The translations under genes and the position numbers were made by a program. A stretch of 64,000 nucleotides of DNA from Cladopsammia gracilis. Its lineage: Eukaryota; Cnidaria; Anthozoa; Scleractinia; Dendrophylliidae. A model generated the notes under the pieces. That model made no database searches. It was given only the letters and a program-made list of their open reading frames with translations, and was not told where the DNA came from. The stretch is taken from positions 372,001-436,000 of the forward strand of contig JAJGOT010000474.1 in NCBI GenBank assembly GCA_022457155.1. The letters are read 5' to 3'. Of the stretch, positions 1 through 8,661 are shown piece after piece (the stretch's first letter is position 1; the number at the start of each line of letters is the position of its first letter).

Positions 1-50
1 GGTGAGGGCTTTGGTGAACTTGCGCTGACTGGCGTCGCGCATGCGCTGCC

Positions 51-641
51 TTGGTTAGGGAAAAAACAGTTGAAATGGGTCGTTATGGAGCCAGTGAATT
101 ATTGCGAAACAAAAACACTCAGAAAAAAGCATTGGATTTTGCCCTGGACAAGATGAAACCATTTCTTGCCAAAACCTCTTCCGATATGCTGAATGAGCTG
201 TCCACGGCGATCCGACCAAACAGAAAATATAAGACAGATCGAGCAGATTTGGATGGCAGCGGGTTGGATGTTCATTCCCTGATTGGGAAGCTGCCAAGAC
301 CAAAGAAAGGTTTCACCCTCCCAGGGCATAATTATACCGGCCCCTGGAACCCACTCGAAAAACAAGTCAGATTCGATGAAAAGGGAAAGATTCTCGAAAT
401 TATGCAGCAACCCACGGAAAAAACAGACGCAGTTGCTATGCAGCATGACGTGGATTATTCAGTCTGCGCAAAACAATCAAATCCGCGTCAATGCAAGAAC
501 GAAGCAGACAGGAAAATGGTTGCCGCTTTGGATGCCATTCCCTGGAAAGAAAGACAGTGGGGGCATGCTTTGGCGCGAAACGTGATTGATGCAAAACAGA
601 AGCTGGGTTTGGGTGCCCCAAAAAACGGAAAAAGATTTTGA
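51..641 (+). CDS. PLA2-domain minor-capsid-like protein of a Polinton (5' end frameshifted)
   Basis: The frame encodes about 190 residues. The middle holds a parvovirus VP1-type phospholipase A2 domain: a calcium-loop-like YTGPWNP at residues 95-101, and the catalytic His-Asp pair in HDVDY at residues 132-136, followed by a conserved cysteine/aspartate helix. In parvoviruses this domain breaches the endosomal membrane, and related domains occur in some adintovirus/Polinton proteins. The frame has only a TTG at 51, and its first ATG is at 75. Coding-like sequence (a Gly/Ala/Leu-rich stretch) continues to base 1 in the +1 frame. The two meet at the A-run around 61-66, so the gene looks broken there by a 1-base indel and runs off the left edge. 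Its stop overlaps the start of the integrase frame. Confidence 0.78.
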   Translation: MVREKTVEMGRYGASELLRNKNTQKKALDFALDKMKPFLAKTSSDMLNELSTAIRPNRKYKTDRADLDGSGLDVHSLIGKLPRPKKGFTLPGHNYTGPWNPLEKQVRFDEKGKILEIMQQPTEKTDAVAMQHDVDYSVCAKQSNPRQCKNEADRKMVAALDAIPWKERQWGHALARNVIDAKQKLGLGAPKNGKRF

Positions 642-1585
642 GTGAAGGCTGGGCTCAAAATCTGGCAAACGAACTTCACCAGCCAATCAGGCGGCGCTTC
701 CCAAAGAGGAGAGTCATTTCATATGGCGTTGACAACATTTGGACGGCTGATCTGGTCGAGATGGGGAAATTTTCAAGGTGGAATAAAGGGATCAGATACC
801 TGCTGATGGTGATCGATGTTTTCTCAAAGTTCGGTTGGATTCGTCCCCTGAAAAACAAGCGAGGTCAAATAGTGGCTGATGCTTTCCGTTCCATATTCAG
901 GGAGAGAAAACCGAAGATGCTTTGGACTGATAAAGGAAGTGAATTTTTCAATGGAACTATGAAGGATCTGCTTGATAAGAATGGGGTAAAATTGTATAGA
1001 ACGGAAAATGAAGAGAAATCGTCTGTGGTTGAACGCTGGAATCGAACCATGAAGGAGAAACTCTTCCGGATGTTTTCTGCTAACAATAATACAATATATT
1101 GGGACAAACTGGGCAAATTAGTGGATGAATATAACCACCGTTTTCATTCGAGCATTTGGATGACTCCCACAGAGGCGAGCAAACAGGAAAATGAGAAAAA
1201 GGTTTTCGCTAATCTTTTCGGCAACATGATTTATGCTAAACGCAACCCGGCAAAATTCAGGGTTGGCGACAGGGTGAGAATTTCAAAATATAAGCGAAAG
1301 ATATTTGACAAAGGTTTCACCCCGAACTGGACAGAAGAGATATTTGTGATTGATGAAATATTGAACACAAATCCTGTAACGTATAAATTAGTCGATCTGC
1401 TGGGAGAGAAAATCACCGGATCGTTTTATGAAGCAGAATTGCAAAGGACAAATCAAAATATTTTTCGCATTGAAAAAGTTCTTCGCCGGGACCGGAAGAA
1501 AAAGAAAGCCTTGGTTAAATGGAAAGGTTATTCCAACAAATTCAATTCTTGGGTTCCGCTGAGTGATGTGGAAAAGCTAAATTAA
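638..1585 (+). CDS. Polinton-type integrase with C-terminal chromodomain
   Basis: This frame gives a 315-residue retroviral-like (rve) integrase. The acidic triad is visible as D38 (WTADL), D98 (LWTDKGSEF) and E132 (VVERWNR), with 33 residues between D98 and E132, near the usual D,D-35-E spacing. An SH3-like C-terminal region follows (about residues 205-260), then a chromodomain at about 270-313 (KALVKWKGYSNKFNSWVPL). Integrases of this kind insert Polinton DNA, and the chromodomain may direct targeting to modified chromatin. No ATG lies near the N terminus; the frame opens with TTG at 638, four bases inside the end of the PLA2 frame. The zinc-binding N-terminal domain appears to be missing or to lie in a lost exon or frame. 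The core is intact. Confidence 0.92.
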   Translation: MSEGWAQNLANELHQPIRRRFPKRRVISYGVDNIWTADLVEMGKFSRWNKGIRYLLMVIDVFSKFGWIRPLKNKRGQIVADAFRSIFRERKPKMLWTDKGSEFFNGTMKDLLDKNGVKLYRTENEEKSSVVERWNRTMKEKLFRMFSANNNTIYWDKLGKLVDEYNHRFHSSIWMTPTEASKQENEKKVFANLFGNMIYAKRNPAKFRVGDRVRISKYKRKIFDKGFTPNWTEEIFVIDEILNTNPVTYKLVDLLGEKITGSFYEAELQRTNQNIFRIEKVLRRDRKKKKALVKWKGYSNKFNSWVPLSDVEKLN

Positions 1586-1621
1586 TCTGCAGAATATGAA
1601 TGTAAAACATTTATATTCAAA

Positions 1622-1690
1622 GTTCATTTTCAAAATTCATTTTCCGGAATAGATTTTCAAAATTCATTTTCCGGAATAGATTTTCAAAAT
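1622..1690. repeat. Short 27-bp tandem repeat in the Polinton
   Basis: The block containing ATTTTCAAAATTCATTTTCC is present about two and a half times between the integrase stop and the convergent minus-strand ORF. It probably lies in the shared 3' region of the two convergent gene sets. Confidence 0.7.
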
Positions 1691-2005
1691 TTTTTCCCCA
1701 ATATCCATGAGTTCAAAACACCCGCTTTCTTTCAATTCCTGACAGATTTCTCGAAGGAGACGACGACCTTGCTTTTGCAGTTCCTTTTTGAGAATCTTCT
1801 GTTCCTCCTGGAGTTTGGCAAAAGATTCAAAAAGGAGTTCGATTTGATCTTCTACACACTCCTCTTGTTCTGCTTCCTCCATCTCCGAATCAGAAACAAT
1901 AAATTCCTCGTCAGATGGCGAAGCGGTTTCATCTTCGCTTCTTGTTTCTTCCTCTGAGCATGTGGAGCACTCCTCATGGTCACTGGCTTCGCTTTCAAGA
2001 TCCAT
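1664..2005 (-). CDS. Acidic Polinton-encoded protein, function unknown
   Basis: Reading from the ATG at 2005, about 113 residues follow. The N-terminal half is strongly acidic and Ser/Glu/Asp-rich (for example EECSTCSEEETRSEDE). The C-terminal half looks helical and charged (ELLFESFAKLQEEQKILKKEL), possibly a coiled coil. The open frame extends back to 2116, but the ATG at 2005 lies 13 bases after the stop of the upstream minus-strand ORF and is the more natural start. I do not recognise the family. It is convergent with the integrase and probably an accessory Polinton gene. Confidence 0.5.
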   Translation of the reverse strand: MDLESEASDHEECSTCSEEETRSEDETASPSDEEFIVSDSEMEEAEQEECVEDQIELLFESFAKLQEEQKILKKELQKQGRRLLREICQELKESGCFELMDIGEKILKIYSGK

Positions 2006-2018
2006 TTTCTTTCCAATT

Positions 2019-2549
2019 TTATTTTTTGAAGATGGTTTGGATGATTTTGTCTTGTTCCGCCCGTCTTGATGGAAGAATAAGCAGTTTGAAATCATCTTCA
2101 TTTGGATTGAAACCATTCTTCTTCAACATGGCGAAAAGAACTTGATGGCAATTGAGAAACTTTTTTCTGTTGAGATGAAGATCGTCATATGCCAGTGAAA
2201 AATATTTAAAATCGTCAATGAGAAATTTTTCCAGGTGTTCATAGTCATTGCCGTCGTGACCTGTTATGTGATTAAAAATTTCATGGTAGTTGCCATTGAC
2301 TTTTTTCCATTTGGAAGCTTTGACAAACTCCCTGACTTTTTTTCTTGTGATTTCGTCACGGGGAATTTGGGAGAGAATTTGTTCTTGATAAAATTCGAGA
2401 TCTTTGAGTGGAATTTGATTTTTCCCCTGATTTTTTCGGATGATATCTTTGAAATGTTCCAGTCTGGGGTTTTTGTGAGACTGCCATGTTGTGCGGGTTT
2501 CTTGAATAATTTCAGGAATGAAATCGGCTTCGCCTTCGGAATCAGACAT
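2019..2549 (-). CDS. Hypothetical Polinton accessory protein
   Basis: From the ATG at 2549 the frame gives about 176 residues with an acidic start (MSDSEGEADF) and a lysine-rich body. The frame is open a little further upstream to a TTG at 2576, which abuts tandem repeats and is unlikely to be used. No catalytic motif is recognised. Its stop is 13 bases before the probable start of the following acidic ORF, suggesting a compact virus-like gene pair transcribed toward the integrase. It could be a diverged Polinton accessory gene. Confidence 0.5.
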   Translation of the reverse strand: MSDSEGEADFIPEIIQETRTTWQSHKNPRLEHFKDIIRKNQGKNQIPLKDLEFYQEQILSQIPRDEITRKKVREFVKASKWKKVNGNYHEIFNHITGHDGNDYEHLEKFLIDDFKYFSLAYDDLHLNRKKFLNCHQVLFAMLKKNGFNPNEDDFKLLILPSRRAEQDKIIQTIFKK

Positions 2550-2580
2550 TTCCTTTTCCGGAGAGATTTTTTCCAACCAC

Positions 2581-2719
2581 CGCTACCAGAATTGGGGAGA
2601 GATTTTCCGCGGTCAGAATTGGGGAGAAATTTTCCACTGCCAGAATTTTGGGAGAAATTTTCCACTACCAGAATTTTGGGAGAAATTTTCCACTGCCAGA
2701 ATTGGGGAGAGATTTCAGC
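2581..2719. repeat. About 33-bp tandem repeat next to the Polinton terminus
   Basis: Roughly five units built on CCAGAATTTTGGGAGAAATT alternate with variants reading CAGAATTGGGGAGAGA. The array lies immediately inside the terminal inverted repeat and upstream of the minus-strand ORFs, where it may form part of their promoter region. Confidence 0.8.
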
Positions 2720-2720
2720 G

Positions 2721-3125
2721 GTAGTATAATAAAGATCATTCACGGACAACATCATCATTTCTCACGCTCTCCCAAACACAACCCCATCAAATCAAACATA
2801 TCGCTAAATGGCAGGTAATCGTAACTGCAAATAAATTCATAGCTTATGCGCAAACGGGGTGAATTTGGTTCGTTGATTTATGCCAATTCAAATTCAAATT
2901 CAAAATAAATTGAAATGCCAATAAATTCATAGCTTATTCTAACACTGGGGGGAAATTTGGTTCGTTGATGATAATTTTACATTACATGTCAATAACAGCA
3001 GAAATAGCGATTTATTTCTCAAAATGGTTTTGTGGTTTTTAGCTTATTGCTTGATATGATGGGGTTGTGTTTGGGAGAGCGTGAGAAATGATGATGTTGT
3101 CCGTGAATGATCTTTATTATACTAC
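2721..3125. repeat. Terminal inverted repeat pair with direct-repeat loop (Polinton end)
   Basis: Bases 2721-2795 and 3051-3125 are inverted copies of about 75 bp that differ at one position. They enclose a 255-bp loop. The loop holds a direct repeat, 2830-2877 and 2920-2969, sharing AATAAATTCATAGCTTAT and GAATTTGGTTCGTTGAT. The whole could be the folded terminus of the Polinton or a separate foldback insertion. Confidence 0.75.
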
Positions 3126-3126
3126 T

Positions 3127-4500
3127 TAAAAAGGTCAAACGTGTGTTCTTGGGAAACGTAGTTTGAGAATTTTACGGTGTATTTTTAAAATGAATGGAGA
3201 CTTTTTACTTTAATTTGCTCCTGTCACTCTTGTTCAACCAGTGAACGTCACAAGAGCTTGCACAGAAATTTGTGTTTTAATTGATGGGGAAAGGAGTAAT
3301 TAGTAAGATGAATTTATTAAATGAATGGCTTCGAGTTCTCATGGTATGTTATCATTTGATGAACTTTTGATCTTAAATTACCAATCACGCGAACGACTTT
3401 GCCTTTTGTTCTATTTTGGAATAGCGAATCATTGCCATTATTAGATTTAGGTACATGGTAGAATGTATTGACGGTGACAAAAATTGCGCTTTGACTATGC
3501 AATAGTATGCAAAGGACCTCGTGATTTTGGCTGATTTAATGAAACCATATAGTTAGTAGAACAAACTGGTTATGAAGCTCAACAAATTTCAAAAAGAGTG
3601 TACAAAGCTGCTTTGTTTTATGTTGAACGAACCGTGACCGTGCACACTGTTTTGTTTAACGTGTGATCCCAAATGTTTCTACTGGTCAGTTGCTCATATG
3701 CACTTCAATACCTTTTGTGTTTTGTGCACGGTCAAGGCAAACGAACAAAAGAAATGGAGAACAAAAACATATAACAAAGGACTGACTGAGTTTCATTCTA
3801 TTAACTATGGTCAAACTATATTATGTTGTGCAAATGTAGAAGTTTTTGCTTGCTGCAATCCTCTCTACAGTTCTATTCTTGTAAAAGTAAAATTTTGTTG
3901 TTCTGAATTGAATGACAAAGCAAACATTTTAACAACCATTTTATAAGCGATTTGAGCATTTCGATTCAAGACAGTCATTGGGCACTATTGCGGACTTAAT
4001 TATCTTTCACACAATTGGCACGGCGGTTTATCGCCCAAATGGACATACCATTTTCTAAAAAAAAATCCAGCACACCGTAGTATAGGGGTACAATATTCTT
4101 TGTTAAAACGGTTTAGGCTTTTTCAGTTGAAACACAAAAGAGAGTAAACAATTTTTTTTCGGTGGTACTTATAAATCTAATTAGAGAAGCAATTTTAGAG
4201 AAATTGGTCAAGAATCGCATGAAAAAGTGATCTTCAAACCCCATAAAGAATGTCTGTGTTGGATAGCAAAAAAATCTAACTGAATAAAGTGAAAGCTTGA
4301 TTCTTTTAACTAGGTATGGATTTATTACTATCTTCAGAGAAGAGACCGCTCAAAAAATTAAATGTGATGAATATCGTAAGCTTATTGATAATGACTATAA
4401 CATGTCGTACGTGCAATCTAACGCTTTATCTTTCACGCAATCGGCACGGCGTTTTATCGCCCAAATAGACATACGATTTTCTCGAAGCACACCGAGGCAA
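3127..4500. other. No gene recognised
   Basis: AT-rich DNA with only short shadow frames. No splice-bounded exon or clear repeat unit was found between the Polinton end and the Penelope-like remnant. Confidence 0.5.
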
Positions 4501-4514
4501 CACTGCAGTTATCC

Positions 4515-5290
4515 TTAGTACGACAGACAAAATTCAAGAGGCCCAGGTCCAACTTAACAACAGAGACCATTATCAACCTCTTGAAAAGCTCATGGTAACT
4601 GATACATTACACAGAGTTAATTATATAATCACCCAACTCCACCAAGACAAACATATAGATGACATGACAAAAAATAGCTTTAACAAACCCCTAACCAGCC
4701 AAGAATACCAATTTTCTACACTCTAACAAAAATCCACAAATCAAAACCAGTCAGCACACCTATTATTTCGGGTTGCGAAGGACCTGCTGAGACAATATCG
4801 TCCTTTGTGGACAGTTTGCACACACACTATATCTCTTGTCACCCATCACGTGTTAAAAAGCGTTTTATCAAAGGACAACCTATCAGACTCCTACGTACAA
4901 TCTCCTTGGAAACAAATTTCCAAGAGGCCATCTCCAACTTCAAAACGCGACTCGGTACTCGCTTTTATCCTAAACACCTCAAGTCGCTTTTGCCGGAAGG
5001 CAATCGGCATTGTAAAACAAAAAGAAAAAACTCACGGGATAATAATGCCTTTTGTCACAACATTTCACCCAGGAGTGAGAAACCTTAAACAAGCACTGAT
5101 GCAAAAATGGAGTTTCATTCAAAACCAGCCATTCCTGAAAACTATTTACAAAACGCCGCCTATCATTTCATACAAGAGACGTAAATGAATTAACGACATG
5201 CTCGTAAGAGCCAAACTTTGAAAGCTATAAATGCATCGCAACCGCAAAACCACATAGCGGAGTCTGTGTAGGCCTGTCATGAACCTTTCG
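4515..5290 (+). pseudogene. Penelope-like element reverse transcriptase remnant
   Basis: Translated across frames, this stretch matches the Penelope-like reverse transcriptase. It starts with an EAQVQLNNRDHYQPLEKL block, then FYTLTKIHK and a PIISGCEGPAETISSFVD block at about 4715-4815, the thumb-side RLLRT region at about 4880, and the C-terminal FHPGVRNLKQALMQKW and TPPIISYKR blocks at about 5065-5185. Several frame changes and in-frame stops show it is dead. The downstream GIY-YIG endonuclease typical of the family is not convincingly present; only a short fragment follows to about 5290. Penelope elements are plentiful in cnidarian genomes. Confidence 0.85.
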
Positions 5291-5299
5291 ATCTTAGGG

Positions 5300-7190
5300 A
5301 GACTAAAAAAGTGACCGCTAGGAGGGGTGTCCTGTTTACCCGGTCCAGAGCCAATATTTTCTGTACAAGTGCGCCCATAGCAGACGTGATCAACAAAACG
5401 ACCACGTGATCACCATTTTTCACGTCAAAATAAATAAAACAGCAGACTTATACTTACGACAAAGAAAGACAAAGGAAAAAAGGATCAGTCTGCCATTTGA
5501 TTTATCTTGTACAAGATTTTACTGATCCAGATCTTGGCCACAGATCCGGCACCTTACTTTCATCAGTTTGTAGTCGTGGTTTTTGCTGTTTATTGTTTAC
5601 ATTTTTCACGTCGCTGCCGTTTACCCAGGCACCAAGTGCAGATTATCACTCTCAAAACATAGCATCCAATAAAACTTTAGCGCCCATAAAATCGATATTC
5701 TTACTCACAACTTTCACGCTCATGGATTTTTATCCATTTCCGATACAATTAGTTAATTTCTGTCGAGTTTTATCGATTATATATATATTTTTTTCATTTT
5801 AGTATTTTATTTTTTAACTCGATGTCCAACTCGACGTTTCGGGATTAGCTATTAATCGACATTTCGAAACGCTTTGTTCATATTATAGTGGGAGAGATGA
5901 AAAAATTGAAGAGAAAGCTTGATGAAGCATTTAAAGAAAATGCTCCACTTCATGAAACGATAACTCTAAAACACACAATTTGTGTGATAAATTATAGTAT
6001 ATATTTGACTCAACTATCACAAACAAAACACGGGCGAACACATACCGTCGAACCCATTCTAAAGTACTGCTACTTTTCGCGCCAAAAAATACACCTTCGC
6101 ATATTACTTATAACATCTTTACTATATTCACTATCAATTCTTCTGCTTTTTTATTAACCTTACGTTCTCTCGCATTAACGAGATGACTTTAAGAGCCCTT
6201 TGATTTTTCCTACTAATACCGATATCTCGTTTTGCGCATGCGCATTAACGAGATAAAAAAGAAGAGACAAATTGCTATGTGCGTGCGAGTGTTCTCCCGA
6301 GTAGCAATCGTTTCGGACACGGAGCTCAAAATGTGTCGACACTATGCGGTAAAGACGGTGAACGAAAGCATAAGAGAAGCGTTTATGTCGGTTGTCTTTT
6401 CAATTCAAAACAGGCAGCGGGAATATAAAACGATCGGGTATATATCACGATTATTGTGCACCACTGGACAATTGGATTTTAAACTTGGATTGGCTGTTTT
6501 GAATAATAACTAAATGCGAATTTGCCCCCACGCGTTTGGTTCGCTTGATTATCACGGACAACAATTTCTTCGTTTCGATTCTTTGCATGTAAAACCACTG
6601 TTCGGAGATAGCAAATCTACAGCCACGGACAATCGGAATTTGCTTCTTCGTTGTTTTCTTTGTGTACATTGACTATGATCAATGCAAGGTAAGAGTAAAA
6701 TGTTTGAAAATTGCTTCGGTGTGAAAAATGTTTTCAATTGATCTCAATTGCTTTGATATGACATTCGCCTGGCGAACCAGCGGGTAAATTCGAACACAGA
6801 ACGTTACAAAATAAATCACAGAAAATACAACAATGTGTTCTTAAAATATATTTTTTTAATTCATCGTAGCTTAGAACGACAAATGGATAGAATTGGACTT
6901 ATTAGTGATAAATATTTTATTTTTCGTTTCGTACGTGACCTCAGCGGGCTTGCGGAGTTGTGTTCTCTACCAAGGTTGATTGACAACTGAGCTGTCAAGT
7001 GGCCAGGCCAAGGGCCTTTTTCCCGGAACTTCGTCTATTCATAAATATCGGCCATCTACATGGAAGTAGAGCAAATAAATCAAAGGCAGTAGAGGAAAGA
7101 CATTAATCAAAATCCAGCTTAATAATTGATTACTTCACCTGCGTCAGTAGACAGCCAATGCATGACAGCTTGTACTCACCATTTAAACAT
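5300..7190. other. No gene recognised; unassigned intergenic or intronic DNA
   Basis: Only short frames without family resemblance are seen. A weak self-similar stretch with TCGACGTTTCG and CGACATTTCGAAACG occurs at about 5826-5875. No exon of the polycystin gene was identified here. Confidence 0.45.
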
Positions 7191-7192
7191 TG

Positions 7193-7893
7193 AGGGTGCG
7201 TTCCTTTGGTCGAATCCAAAAACGGATTGGTTTGGAAGGATTCTTCGGATTTGCGGTTTTCAAAGGAACGCCAAATCCAGAAAAGGAATTATGTCATGTG
7301 ACAGCAATAAAGTCACATTATGAAGATTTTGCACAGCTCGGGGTATGCTTGACTATTGTTGAGTAATTCATAGGTAACATAAAACAAAGCAACGAAAGGT
7401 ATAAAAAAAATTGTAATAGAGTGCAAGACAGCATGAACAACGGTAGAACACAAACAAAAAAGTCACCGGTACGCAACTTCGTATATTTGCTGGTCTTAAA
7501 AAAGGCCAAAAGGCGAGGAAAGTTTTTATTTGCTCTAAACTGTTTCCTTTTTTTAAAAGAAAATTAAACAAATGCCTACCTTTCTTGGTATTTGGTACAA
7601 AAATGGCGCTGGAGCTGCTTTGCTTAGCAAGATGTATCATATATGATAAATGGAGTGTACCATATGAACTGCTAAACCCCGCTGACCGCCAGTACTAATT
7701 TCAAATCCGTTCCAATGGAACACCAGGATTTCAAATATAAAAAAAATTCCGGATTTGGATTGAATCCATCGAATCCTTCCTCAGAGTGGATTCGATGGAT
7801 TCAAAATCCTTTTTAGGATTCGTCCAAAGGAACAGAAAATCCGTTTTTGAATTCAAAATCCGGATTTGGATTCTGACCAAAGGAACGCACCCT
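7193..7893. mobile_element. Non-autonomous DNA transposon (MITE-like), TIR GGGTGCGTTCCTTTGG
   Basis: GGGTGCGTTCCTTTGGTC at the left end is mirrored by its reverse complement at 7876-7893. Inside both ends, GAATCC/GGATTC blocks fold back on each other, including a palindromic GGATTCGATGGATTC stretch near 7790. No transposase is encoded and no clean target duplication was found. Confidence 0.65.
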
Positions 7894-8199
7894 AAGTCAT
7901 ATTCCAAATAAGCTTAACTGTCAATTATAATTCTCTTTCCGTTCACCTCCCGTCCAACGTCACTTCGCAAAACTGAATTGTTCAAAATTAGAAAACAAGG
8001 CCTAAGAAACTGCCGGTTTTCGTTCCGGGAAGCAGGTGGCATTGACATTTTGTTTTTGTTTTTCCTTGAGTAATAAAAACAACTTTAAGTGTGCAATAGT
8101 TAGACTTGTCAGTTTACCTGCACTAATATGGCTATACTGGATATGCTTTGAAGATCATGATCACTGATAACAAATACTGATTTTATAATCTCCACCCAC

Positions 8200-8390
8200 T
8201 TGTAACTGCTCTGTGGTAGTAGCCAACTCGAAAGCTTGGCTCCTTTGGCTACTACACACTCTTCTTTTGTTATGTTTAATTCAATGTCTAGTTAGCTCTG
8301 TTCTTACTTTTTTTTTTATTTCCTTAATGTTGGTTTATTGTAATAATTGAATAAGTGTGAATAAATGAACTTGAACTTGAACTTGAACTG
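8200..8390 (+). mobile_element. Probable LINE 3' tail ending in (GAACTT)n
   Basis: An AT-rich 3'UTR-like block ends in AATAAATGAACTTGAACTTG, repeated about four times at 8367-8390. Simple hexamer tails of this kind are typical of CR1/L2-type LINE copies. No reverse transcriptase is attached. Confidence 0.4.
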
Positions 8391-8484
8391 AAGGACTAAC
8401 ATGTTTACTTCTTCCAGCTTGATGAATTTGTTGTTTTTACGTTAATTCATCTTTGTAAATTACGTTTTATCTCCCTGTTATAAG

Positions 8485-8661
8485 GTATTGCCAGCGAACA
8501 ATATTAGTTCCAAGACAGTAGTCACGTTGATTTTAGCCAATGACAGCCTTCTGAAGAAAGCAGTCAGAAGCAATGACCTGAGTAAAGCAGTGGAAGTAGC
8601 AAATGCCGCGTTACAAGCATTTTCACTTGATGGTTCTATGGATCAAAAAACAAAAACAGAG
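8485..8661 (+). CDS. Polycystin-1-like gene, visible exon 1 (pre-GAIN region)
   Basis: Acceptor CTGTTATAAG precedes 8485 and donor GAG/GTAAAT follows 8661. The exon is 177 nt, phase 0 at both ends. The 59 residues form a hydrophobic/helical stretch (VVTLILANDSLLKKAVRSND) that fits the repetitive helical segment between the REJ-type region and the GAIN domain in PKD1 relatives. Assignment rests mainly on phase agreement and position, because this part of the family is poorly conserved. Confidence 0.7.

Larger units (their letters stand above)
1..3126 (+). mobile_element. Polinton/Maverick (adintovirus-like) element, right-hand portion
   Basis: Two adjacent plus-strand frames, a phospholipase A2-like capsid-associated protein and a retroviral-type integrase with a C-terminal chromodomain, are followed by two convergent minus-strand frames and an inverted-repeat terminus. 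This is the layout expected for one end of a Polinton/Maverick. The left part (polymerase, ATPase, major capsid protein) would lie outside the window. The right boundary is placed at 3126, where the outward end reads CT; the left end is not available, so the expected 6-bp target duplication cannot be tested. The copy looks decayed, with a frameshift near base 62. Whether it sits in an intron of the polycystin gene or upstream of it is not visible. Confidence 0.8.

Noticed and set aside
2264..2758. Minus-strand ORF of 164 residues overlapping the Polinton tandem repeats
   Set aside because: It reads through the 33-bp array and the inverted arm, and its body is the shadow of the better-supported ORF 2019-2549.
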